Shown here one piece after another: positions 35,005-46,722 of a stretch of DNA of 64,000 nucleotides (within the stretch, counting starts at the first letter, position 1; every line of letters starts with the position of its first letter). Made by a program: the position numbers and the translations under genes. Under the pieces are notes generated by a model. The model saw nothing but the letters and a program-made list of their open reading frames with translations. It was not told the origin of the DNA and searched no databases. The stretch comes from Plectrocnemia conspersa (taxonomy: Eukaryota > Arthropoda > Insecta > Trichoptera > Polycentropodidae): contig VTFK01000023.1 in assembly GCA_009617715.1 (NCBI GenBank), positions 1,116,001 to 1,180,000 on the forward strand, given 5' to 3'.

Positions 35005-35860
35005 CCCCGAAGCGAGCGCTGCTCCCCGCCCCTGCCCCTGCCGCTGCCCCTTCGCGAAAGCCTTCGCATTTGCGCTACACCGAAACGAGTCGCCGCGGAC
35101 GCGGGGGCGCGGGCCACTTACCCGGGCGGGGCCATGTGTGCGGCCGCGGCTGCCGGCGATCATGAGCGCATGCCGTCGTTCTCGAGCGGGCCTGAAACGT
35201 CAAACGGATGCGTCAGCGGGCGATCGATCGGCGGCGAGAGCGCGTCGGCGACCCCCGCCTCCCTCCGGCTCCCTCTCGCCCCGAAGCCTCTCGGCCGGAC
35301 ACTCACCGCTGCGGGCGGCGGTCGCGTCGTGTCTCTCCGTCCCGCGGGTCCCTCCGTCCCGCCTCTCTCTCCCCTGATCGCCGATCGGCGACGGCGGCGA
35401 CTTCGTCTGAGCGCCGAGCGCCGAGCGGATCCCGGGCGGCTGCGGCGCGACTGGCGGCGGCGACGAGCGACGCCACCCGAGCGCCCCCGAGCGGGAATCG
35501 CGAACGCGCAGTCGCCACGCCCGCGCCGCTGCCGATCGAAACCGATCGAGCCTTTTTTGCCATAAAACTAAATCTCGACGTTAAAAACAATAAAAAATAC
35601 AACTATAAACCCAAAACGACCCAAAAATCAACCCGAAAATCGCATTTTTTACAAACAAAAAAAAAATATTTACAGCTATTTTTAATCGATCCCGATGCAA
35701 AAAAATAAATTATAAAAATAATAACACATTTTTAAAACACACTTTAATTTCGCACCAAAATAACAGCTGGGCGGAGAGACGACGCTTAAGGCCAAAATAC
35801 GAGCGGCTCCTGTCGTCGCCCGGCGGCCGAGAAGAAACATACGGAAGGCTTATATTCGAT
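35005..35860. promoter_or_regulatory. Divergent plexin A / fumarase promoter region, CpG-rich
   Basis: Only 856 bp separate the plexin start codon (minus) from the fumarase start codon (plus). About 35005-35560 is very GC- and CpG-rich, continuing the plexin gene's composition and probably including its 5' UTR. About 35565-35760 is abruptly AT-rich with poly-A runs, and 35765-35860 is mixed and likely the fumarase promoter/5' UTR. ORFs here on both strands (up to 245 codons) are composition artefacts overlapping the plexin start. The arrangement suggests a shared bidirectional promoter, though separate promoters are equally possible. Confidence 0.5.
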
Positions 35861-38800
35861 ATGTTGGGATCTGCGCGCGTCTTGTGCTCGATGAGCCGTC
35901 GGCTCTTGAAATCTTCGAACCTGACTTCAAATCTCGCCGTTCAGCTCCGCTATGCTACAGTAAATATCGCATTCCTATATTGCATAACATACTGTGCAAA
36001 ATGTTCCATAATAATAATAAACGGCACATTTACACCATTTATACATATATATCATATTAGATTCTCAACTTCCATATTTCGTTTGTATTCATTAAAATTT
36101 TAATTCAATATTACTACATTTTCATTTATAATTCGATTGTTTTGTTTATTTTTACTGTTGTGTGTGTATAGCTGTGCTGCAAATATCTATTTAAATCATA
36201 GTTTTGCTTCAATCTTAATTTATTTATATTGTGTTTATATAAATAAAAGGTTTATAAATAATTATTTATCTGACAGATGCTAGGGTTGCCATATAGCGAG
36301 ATCTTCGCAGCGCCTCACGTTTGCGAACGCTCTCATACAAAATTAAATAAATATATTAATAATCATACTAATAATTTATAATTATGTAATATATTTATTA
36401 AAATGAATCATAATTTTTTTGCCGCACTTTTTTTATTTATAAAAATAATACGAATAAATCAGTAGTCCGCAAAAGTCTTCGGTAATCAAAATTTTAATTG
36501 TTAATCTAAGATTTCTTTTATATCCATTCCATGTAAATTTTATTTAGTTAAATTAAAACTACTTCACCCCCTAAATATATGCAATTATGTTAATATATAT
36601 TTAATTTTTTTTATTTATAATACGATTTACCTGCGACTATCATTTTTTTGTACGAACACTTTCAATCGAATACGAATGTTTCTTCTTATCGTCGTAGCAA
36701 CCCGAATTGGCCGATTGGCCCACGATGTTATAGACAGGTTGTTCTTGCAAAGATATATTAGGATTGAATCGCGGATATTGAAATACTGCGTTTGAAATTG
36801 GACATTTAATTATATACAAAAAAAATAATAAAAAATAATAATTTTCGTTTGATTCATAATTTTGCAATATTATTTATATTAAGATTCATTTTTTTATATT
36901 AATCTCACTGTTAACTATTGAATCGACGTTAATCATTTTATTTTTTATTTTTTTCTCCCTCTTCTCGCCCCCTATGCTGTCGAGGTTTAACGCTTTCCGA
37001 AGTGTAACTATTTATCTCAGCGACCCTGAAAACTATGGATTCGACTCCAGTATTGCTCATTTTAACAGATTATTTTACTCCCCTTCACACCCTCTGCCAA
37101 TATTGGCTTAACTTAGACTTTATATATTCGTTCAGGAGATTGTTTTTCTATAAATATATGTTTTTTTCTAATTAAACATGTTCTTCGTGGTGAGATTCCT
37201 AATAATTTTTATACTGACTAAATTGCTCTTATTATGTGCAAATATATATTCCTAAACTATTGCAAAACTTCCCCCTCTCAAAATAGTTGTATTTATATAT
37301 TATTTAATGCAACGTTTTCTTGTTTATACATTTTTAATTATTTTGTTTCCTTGTGTAAAGGATTGTCTTGCTAAAATTACATTTTTTTTCTAATTAAACG
37401 CGTTCCCCAAGGAAAGATTCTAAATGATTTGTTTATCTCAATTCTGACTTAATTGATCTTTTAATTTGAAAATAAATATTCCTAACCAAATGCAAAACCA
37501 CCCCCTTCAATAATAGTTTCATTTATATACTAGCTTTTTCTTATTTAAATATTGATAGATATTTTATATCTACTTTTAAGAAATGTAAAATATCTGTTAA
37601 AAAAAACGCATTCCCCAAATAGAGATTTTAAATGATCTGTTCATATCCATTCTTACTAATATATCTTAATACAACTTTCTCGTTTTTATAAATCACAACA
37701 AATTAAATTAAAAGTCTTAAGATTTTTATAAATCATTTTAAACTCATTTTCAACAAATTACCTCAATTAAAGTAAATTACTCCAAATGAGGTATAAATTA
37801 AAACTTCTGGGGTAACTAAGATTCAATAAACATACAATTTTACTAAAGGTTTATAAATTAGAGAATAGTTATTTTTTTAATAAATAATGCATTTAAAAAA
37901 GCTTGTAACAAAATAATAAAATGTGAAGTGCTTTTTTGACTGAAGAAGTAACTCGAAATAGCAAACATTATTATATGCAAGCGAAATATAAATAATACTT
38001 CTACCAAGAAAATGTCCTATAGAAACTCATAGAATTCTGAATTATACCCGTTCTTTGACACGTCTCAATATATTTATTACGAGTCGGGTAATCTCTTGCT
38101 TTGGCTAAAATTCCACAACTCTGACTCAATAGCCTTAGTTATAACATAAGTAATAAAAGAAAAATAATATTAGAAAATTAAAAAAAATCCACAGACCGAC
38201 ATTTTACCCCTGATTTTTTTTTACATATACCTGTTAAAACTACCGAATTAGCCCATGAGATTAAAATGGGTTAAACGATGCCTTTGAAAATAAATGTGTT
38301 AAATTAGACCCATAAATAAAAAAGCAAACTCAGACCAAAAAGGGCATAGTAAACTTTTGCACATTACTTCATTCTTTTTATGTATGTTATATTCATAAAT
38401 CAAATTTTTTTTTACTTGGTTGATTTTTAGTCATTTGTGACATTATTTGCACACGTGTTGTTCACTTCGTTCACTAGCTCATATGGTGGTATTTTTATTT
38501 CCACACAAGTGGAAACCAGTTTCAGTGCCAATATATGTTGTTACTTATACTCGATTCCATTATAAATTATCTGCCTTTGCTGACCGGACGTGTTCTATAA
38601 GAACACTTATGCGCCTATTGTAGCGCAATTTCAGCTCAGACTACTGATAAGAAGTTACCAAAATGGCAGCGCCAAACCAGGTCTTTATCAATAACGTTAT
38701 ATAATTGCTTAAATATGTTGACGGTGTTATCGCAAAATAAAAAAATTGAGTTGAAACTCGATTTGATTAACACAAATATGTGAATTTTTAGAAGCGGATA

Positions 38801-41492
38801 TGGTAAATATATGACTTTCGTTGAATAACATTTATATGACCTTAAGATTATTTTAAGAACTAACTTATCATTTTAAAATATTATTATTTTTATATGTAAT
38901 CAATTATTTTTATATCAAATCAGACTTCTACAATTCAAATATTATTTATAGAATTTAATTATTAATAAATTTTATAATTAATTACTAATAACCTTATAGT
39001 ACCCATGCGGTGTTTTATCGCTTCTAAGACTTAGTGCAAAAACGACGGAGAAGTGATTTATCATCTTGTAGTTGAACTAATAACAAAATTTTGTAAGTTT
39101 TGCACGCATATACAAAACAGTTCCAGTTATTGCAAAAAATCATCAACTATACTTTAAAAAATAGTATAGCTATGTCTCTATTTTTAAACAGCTAACAAGT
39201 TTGTAAAATCACTGTTGTTGTTTTCGCACATATCCATGAAAATCTGTAACCAAAGGATTAATTCTATATATCTATATGTATATATATTTAATCAATGCCA
39301 AACAGGAAAGTTAATAATAATAATAATAGTATTACTCTTACTTGTTTGAAAACATATTTTAATTAAAAAATGTTCTTGTTTCAGTCTGGTAAAAAGATCA
39401 GGAAAGAGTCCGACACCTTCGGAGAGCTGGAAGTGGAAGCAGACAAGTATTATGGCGCCCAAACGCTCAGATCCGTCATGAACTTTCCGATTGGTGGCGA
39501 ATCGGAAAGGATGCCGGTAATTATAAATTAAATATATTTAATATAGAACTTATATATGAAGACCCAAAGGCAAGAACATGGAAGCTGACATTTTCATCAA
39601 AAACGAGTTCTAGTATCTACTAGACAAAGTTTGTGTGTATTTTCAAAAGAACACGCTCATATTGTACAAGATTTAGAGCCACTATAAAAAATACTTTTAG
39701 TTTTAAATGTCTGAATATTGTGAAACTACATTTATAATTTGTTTTTGTCTTGCAATATTTATATAATATAACCATTAATTAAAAATAAATTTATTTTTAG
39801 TATCCTGTCATTGTAGCTATGGGTATTCTCAAAAAAGCTGCCGCTGAAGTTAATATTGAGTTTGGGTTGGACGAAAAAGTAGGTGAGTATCAATTTACTT
39901 ATTGTATATACACATCACATATGTATGTATTAAAATTATTTTTTACATATTAAATATATGAATCAGCACGAGCTATATCAACTGCTGCTGATGATGTCAT
40001 ATCCGGTAAACTCTACGCTGATCATTTCCCTCTTGTGATTTGGCAAACGGGGTCTGGAACTCAAACTAATATGAACACTAATGAGGTATGTATAATAATT
40101 ATAATATAAATTAACGTATTATATATAAATTATTTAATTAAGGTAATTGCAAATCGTGCAATTGAAACTCTCGGTGGAGAACTCGGCTCAAAGAAACCTG
40201 TGCATCCTAACGATCATGTGAACAAATCTCAAAGCTCAAATGATACCTTCCCAACTGCTATGCATATTGCCGTTGCAATGGAAATCGATCATCTCCTCTT
40301 GCCTGCTTTAAATAAACTGAAAACTGCACTCGATAAGAAAACTAATGATTTTAGCAAAATTATCAAGATCGGAAGGTTTGTTTTCTAAATATATTATAGA
40401 ACTTTCATTTGTTTTAATAAGCCAATTTGATATGATCATTCTTCCATTATAGAACTCACACTCAAGATGCTGTGCCTTTAACTTTAGGACAAGAATTCAG
40501 CGGTTATACCAGACAAATTGAATTAGGCATTGAAAGAGTGAATGCAACTCTACCTCGTTTGTATCAATTGGCGCTCGGTGGTACTGCTGTTGGTACTGGG
40601 CTCAACACTCGCATCGGCTTTGCTGAGAAGTGTGCTAAAAGAATATCAGAATTAACAAGTATGCACAATCTTAGGAAAGCGCTTTCTTCTATCGATATTT
40701 ATACTAATCTATTTCAATTTTAAGATATACCATTCATCACGGCCCCGAATAAATTTGAAGCTCTCGCTTCCCACGATGCTATGGTTGAAGTATCTGGATC
40801 TCTGAATGTCTTAGCTTGCTCAATCATGAAGATCGCCAACGATATCAGATTCTTAGCATCAGGTCCAAGATGCGGTCTCGGCGAAATAAGCTTACCCGAA
40901 AACGAACCAGGCTCGTCCATCATGCCCGGGAAAGTAAACCCAACCCAATGCGAAGCAATCACTATGGTGGCTGCTCAAATCATGGGAAATCACGTAGCAT
41001 GCACAATCGGAGGCTCCAACGGACACTTTGAACTCAACGTCTTCAAACCTATGATTGTGGCAAACGTACTTAGATCTATACGCTTATTAGGTCAATATAT
41101 GAATATTAAATCACATATCTAACTGACTCAGATATTAATTCATATATGATTATAAACAGGTGACAGTTGCAATGCGTTCACTGACAATTGTGTCAATGGA
41201 ATCGTCGCTAACGAAGAAAACATCGCCAAGATCATGAGAGAGTCGCTCATGTTGGTTACGGCCCTGAATCCCCATATTGGATATGATAAGGTTTTAATCA
41301 TACCAAATTTATAAAATAATTATATTTGGATATTAATAATATTTTTATTTATTTTTCTAGTCGGCCAAGATTGCCAAGACTGCTCATAAAGACGGTTCGA
41401 CTCTCAAAGAAGCTGCCTTAAAATTGAACTACTTAACTTCAGAAGACTTCGACAAATGGGTTCGTCCCGAAGATATGTTGGGACCTAAGTAA
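35861..41492 (+). CDS. FH: Fumarate hydratase, mitochondrial (nine exons)
   Basis: Class II fumarase; interconverts fumarate and malate in the TCA cycle, a homotetramer in the mitochondrial matrix. Exons: 35861-35959, 39385-39516, 39801-39882, 39967-40085, 40143-40375, 40453-40658, 40725-41090, 41160-41290, 41361-41492; all joins have GT-AG and keep phase, giving 499 residues (human about 510). Exon 1 encodes a 33-residue basic, Ser/Leu-rich presequence ([20 protein letters not shown]), a mitochondrial targeting signal. The core shows [12 protein letters not shown] (~133-144), [13 protein letters not shown] (~171), [18 protein letters not shown] with the conserved histidine (~224), and the superfamily signature [11 protein letters not shown] (~353) holding the catalytic serine. 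It ends [11 protein letters not shown]. Intron 1 is about 3.4 kb; the others are short. A second in-frame ATG at residue 11 is possible. No defects seen. Confidence 0.95.
36104..39384. repeat. Fumarase intron 1, AT-rich, with a degenerate ~220-bp tandem repeat
   Basis: The intron holds no exon-like ORF. From about 37150 to 37660 a diverged unit repeats three times: CTAATTAAAC is at 37168 and 37390 (222 bp apart), and a third copy with AACGCATTCCCCAAAT lies about 210 bp further. Each unit also carries TAAATGAT-like, TTCCTAA and poly-C words in the same order. Around 38440-38700 a mixed-composition patch is unassigned. Confidence 0.55.
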
Positions 41493-43569
41493 ATTGGTGA
41501 ATGTGTAAAAGTTTGATTCTATGAATCTAAAAGCTTTTGTAATAGAAGTGTTGCATTTATGAATCAAAATCATATATAAGAGCTTTAGATATTTGTACAT
41601 AATTTATTTTGTGTATTTTACAATTTGGTTGTGAGCCAGTTTATTTGTTTTATAAATACAATCAATATACTAGGAATTGTTTTTTTAATTGTATCATTCC
41701 TTATTCTTCTTCATATAAAAGTTCTTTAATTTTACGAAACTTGCATATTTTTCATTTCGCACTGATAAAGACCGCCACAAGTTTTATAACACCCTCTACT
41801 GAGAATTTTTGGATCAACTCAACTTTTTTTTTACAGAATTTTATGTGCACTCTGGTTAATTTAAGAACGTATCGCTTAAGGAAATATGTTCTTCAAATAA
41901 CTCCTACCGATTACGTTATCACAGTAAATTACACACTTTCAAGTGACAATTTAGCTGCTCCCTATCATCGAGTCAGACCTATATCTTTTCAAGCATACAC
42001 TGTGTTAATAAAATATGTTAGTTTAACTATTACCTTTTTTGGAAGCTTCTTCATAAAAACTAAACCCTTTTTCACACATTTTGAGACACATCTAGAAAAT
42101 ACACTAATGGCTTCGTATTGAATAAGTATTGTTTTATAATTACTAAGGATACCTACAACTTATATGTATCCTTAGTAATTATCAAACAAATGGTCACATT
42201 GAAAGGAATGGATCGGAGGCAGAGAAAACACAATTGGTTATAAAAAACATTTTCCAATCGCCAAGCTTCCTCGAAAAAACAGCATAAAGGATGGGACAAA
42301 CTTACTCTCGTATGAGAATCAATTTAGCACTCATGACACAAACTCACTCTCGAGCTTGCTTAACGAAGATTCTCAAACCGACATCCATTCGACGGACTCT
42401 CATGACAATTGATAAACCAGGCTTGATTTTCACACCTGCAAAGATCTACGGCTTTTTATTATTCGACACCACCACCTAATACTGACACCTGCAATATGTT
42501 TTATGTATATATATCATTTCATTCAATTGACAAGACAAAAAAAAGCTACCAGTCATTCAGTTCATTTTTTTAATTACTTAAATCCTTGGTTAAAAGGTGG
42601 TAGCTCTATGATGTTTAGTAATTTGAACCCACCAACGCTGTGCATTGAAACACAGTTTGTTGTATTTATAAGCATATTTGCAGGAGTTATTGATGCAAAA
42701 GCGTTGAAATATATTTAATACCAAAATCTTATTGTTTTCTAGTAATTTGTCTTAATATTTAAAGAGGCTTCAATTCCCAATTCACCTTATGATATAAAAA
42801 TTTACATGACCATAAATAACAGTAGCTCAATATTATAGGCATTGAATGCTTCTCTCTTGGTCAATTTTATGTCACAATATCACGAGCGATGCATCCAATA
42901 CACCTAGTCTGTTTGTTTTCTAGTTAGTGAACAATAAATAACACTGTTTAATAAATAAATAACATCATCATGTACTAAATTTTTGCCTTGTGATTAGTTG
43001 TTCGCTGAGAGGGATGCACCAGTACGTGTAAGAGCACAGGATTGTAAGATTGCTATACTATCACCGCTTTCACTTTATTTTTATAACATAAAATGTCTTC
43101 TGCAAACATCAATAATAAATTTTGCCCCTAAATTCGTAGTGGGCTTTTAAAACCAAAAAGTTATCCCGAAATTAACCAATTATCCGGAAAAAAATGAACA
43201 GAAATTCTATTGAAAACTAGTTTTCAAATGTTTGAAATTAAATAATCACGCAGTTATGGTTATATCATATTGTTACATAAGTCTTTGTGTTTTTTAAGGT
43301 GCAGGTTAAAAATTAAAACGTGTAATACTTTTACAAAATTATATATTCTCTACAATTATTATCTTTTTCTACAATTATTCTCCACATGTTATCAATTTTA
43401 TATCTAATTCGAAAAATAGTTAAATTTTGAAAGTAATTTATTTTTTAGTTTGTTTTTTTATAACCGTTTCAATAAATATACACCTATAAACTGCTAAATA
43501 TATTATGGTTGTTTGTAGGAATGTCTGAAGAGTGCGGTGGGTGAGAAATGAGTTCCTTAGTAAGTCCAT
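41493..43569. other. Fumarase 3' region and spacer; unassigned ORFs
   Basis: The start must contain the fumarase 3' UTR. A plus ORF at 41609-42121 (170 codons) has AT-biased, hydrophobic/aromatic content and no recognisable domain. A second frame at about 42185-42480, interrupted by one stop, is also unrecognised. I do not call either a gene. Confidence 0.35.
42136..42182. repeat. Perfect 17-bp inverted repeat (hairpin)
   Basis: Arms ATAATTACTAAGGATAC (42136-42152) and its exact complement (42166-42182) enclose a 13-base loop. It lies about 650 bp downstream of the fumarase stop codon. It may be a small foldback insertion or a structured element. Confidence 0.85.
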
Positions 43570-44560
43570 TAATTTTTTTCTATCGCCTTCTTTGATACAG
43601 GAGTGTCTTGGTGTAAAATTACGGTTCTATAAATTATAAGGAAAGATCTTTTGACGGTCTGAGTCGCTTTTTAACGAATTAACTGAGCACACTATATATC
43701 TGTCGTAATTGTCTGCCTATATTCCAATAACTCATAATGAATTGTGCCCTTCATATCCCACCAAATACATAACATTATCTTATTGGGGTGTAATCCTGTT
43801 CTCAAAGTTGGAATTGGAAGTTGATTGCCGTCCGTTTACTGCCTTTTACGTCGCGTGTTGAAATACAGGATCCACTTCTCATCTTCAGTAACAATTCGAC
43901 TCAAAAATAAATCCTCATGTTCTAAAATCATTAATTATTGCCATATTGAGATTCGTTAATTCGTTTTAGAGATTAACGTAACTTCCGTTACGTTAATCTC
44001 GGACTTGCTTTGATGGCAGCCCTAATATCCTCACTAACAACCACTAAGAACTATCCATACCCGCGTAAATATTTAATGTCAAAATTTGAGCATCCTGCTC
44101 ATTGCATTACATATGTTTTTAACTGCTATTGTCGCATTATGACCGAGTTGACACTTATAAAGAATAATATAGTTTAAATGAGAACTCATAAAACATAATG
44201 TATTATTTAATTTATGTAACTTTTTTTTTAACGTCTATAAACTAATGTAGGCGAAATGTTGAACTTTTGTGTTAGTTTCTGTATCGTTAATCTCGGACAT
44301 GCTTTTATGCTAGCCCTAATATCCTCACTAACAACCTTTTTGATGGCAAGCCCTGATATCCTCACTAACAACCTGCCCTTACGTAGATATTCAATGTCAA
44401 AATTCCCAGAAAAATATTTTTAGAACCACTTTTGACACTATAATTTTAACGGCATTTCTGCCCATTGCATTACAATGTTTTTAACTGCTATTGTCGCATT
44501 ATGATTGGGTTGAAATTCATGAAGCATAATATAGCTTAACTGAGATTATTTTATCTTTAC
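43570..44560 (-). mobile_element. Mariner transposase relic, copy 2, with internal duplication
   Basis: The complement of about 43600-43950 closely matches copy 1 at 17190-17520, word for word in places (TTTATTTTTGAGTCGAATTG, GAACAGGATTACACCCC). It encodes a degenerate catalytic region including EDEKWILYFNTRRKRQ and a stop soon after. The N-terminal coding part appears twice, at about 43985-44170 and 44285-44530, sharing CCCTAATATCCTCACTAACA, which shows a local duplication of about 290 bp. Stops and frameshifts are numerous. Confidence 0.8.
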
Positions 44561-46722
44561 TGCCATTGTTGACTTAGGATTGACAATCTCAAAACAAAAA
44601 ATATCCTGTTGCTAAATAGCATCATTAATACGACTACTGTTAACAAACACCGAAAAAATAGTGAAATTATTGTTTATTTATAAAAAGTTACACATTTTTG
44701 AAAATTTCAAGAAAAAAATGTAAAGACTTATGGAGCAACCTGATACATGTTTTATTTTTTGTATCCTTGATTTTTTATTTATTTTAAACATATGTTTCAA
44801 TTCAATCCTGTTTTAAGCATATATTTGTTTTTGTTTACTGACTCTTATAAATAAATATATTGTATATGTGCAAAAAGATGAAAATAATCTAACAAAAAAG
44901 TCATCACTGACCTGTGAAAGCGCTGACATAACTTGCTCGCAGCCTGGAACGGATTCTTATAACAACATGGGACTCTTGCCAAAATCTAACTTATGCAGTT
45001 TGTTATATCGCAACAGAAATATATTCAAAGTTGGTTGAATATGATATTGACTGATTTTGAGGCCATTATTCCTGTGACCAAAAGTATCTGGTCAGTCAGC
45101 TGTTATCTCTTATAATTTTTAAATCCTCAGTGTATGAAGCAGTTTACAATGATGAGAACAACGTCCAAAATCTTAAAAATTATTTATTGTCACTCGCCTA
45201 TGGGTTGAAACGGAGTGTTATCTTGGTAGTGTTTTTGTTATTCTAATTAATGAAGTAATGATTCATTTTTCTAATCTTATATGAAATGAATTAGGAATCT
45301 ATTGAAATAACACTGAAACAAAATTCATACCTTAACAATTGTATATTTTTCCAAATTCAATACAGCAATTTTCATATAACAGACTTGTTAACTTTTAAGT
45401 ACATTGCTTCAGATGTGTAAGAATTGTTATTCAATTAATAATGTATTCGCAATCAGCAATACACAAATGTCTACTATATATTTCTTGACTATTGATATTT
45501 AGTAACTCATCAACAAAGTAAAATCGGTAACAATTATAAAAACAATTCATATTTCTTACAGATGTAATTGCATACATAAACACCATAACAACTGACATTT
45601 CAATATTTTTATTCTATAAACCGTAATCGATATGTTATACAGTACATTTTCATATTTATACATATATAAGTAGGTAATCACCGAAAGCGTTGACTTAAAT
45701 AAAAAATGTATTCAACAAACGTTTCGTAGTCGATGCGTTTTGAGTTACCCACCTACAAAAATTGAACACGGCTGACAATTTCGAAGAAAAAAATTTGTGT
45801 ATAAAGTTAGCGTTAGGCAATTCTCGGCAAGAAGGCATGAACGTACGAGTGCAAAAGTACACGTGTACAATCTTAAAGTCTAATGTTCGAATGACCTCTT
45901 TTTACTTTATCAAATATCAGGAAAAATAGAATGTAATTTATAGCAAACGAAATGATGTATTTTATATTATTTTGTGCAACGTTCAACTCTCTTTATAATA
46001 AACATTATATAAATAGTCACTATACGGTAATGACTTTAATACCCAAAAGTATCACAATACGTGTATTTTTTTAATAAATAACAATTTTATACTATATCAG
46101 ATCATCTTGTTCAAGAATTGTATGACTTTAAAAAATGTATATATGACTAGATACAATAAATGCATATTTGGTATGTTTACAATACATAAACAGTTTTTAA
46201 ATAATATAATTAGGTAAACTGATTCACTACTGAATTTTTTTAGCAATAAAACTACTTTATTAAAAATTGTGTTTTCAACTACAATATATAATAAATTATT
46301 GGAATGTGTTTATTAACCTTTAGAGTGCATAATTTTAAACTAATGAAAATAAATATTTATACCCTTCAGAAGCAAATATGAGATATTTTAGAATATTATT
46401 CAGTCTGAATTTATTGATAAAAAATATTTATGACTGACAGTTATATAATAAGCAATAGATTTTAGTTTATGTCTTGATATTTAAAGAGGTGGCACTCGAA
46501 AGGTTTAAATAAATTATTTTAGCTTATAATTTAACATGTGAGGTACTAAAAACTAATAAATAATACATTTGTAAACTTAATATTAAATAAATTGCTTTGG
46601 TAATTTTGTTGCTTTCGTAGCAAACATAAAAATATTGGAATGTCATTTAAATCATTTGGATAAATCTTTGGCTCGACACAGTAACATATCACAATTAAGG
46701 ATTTCATTAAACATAAAATTAA
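44561..46722. other. AT-rich spacer, nothing recognised
   Basis: AT-rich DNA between the mariner relic and RUNDC1. The right end should contain the RUNDC1 3' UTR; complements of AATAAA (TTTATT) occur near 46407. No gene, RNA or repeat was recognised. Confidence 0.45.

Noticed and set aside
34828..35708. Overlapping ORFs in the CpG-rich plexin 5' region (245, 166 and 99 codons)
   Set aside because: Low-complexity Arg/Ala/Pro content on both strands, no domain, composition artefact of the promoter/5' UTR.
41609..42121. 170-codon ORF downstream of fumarase
   Set aside because: AT-biased content, no domain, no promoter or splice logic; likely chance.
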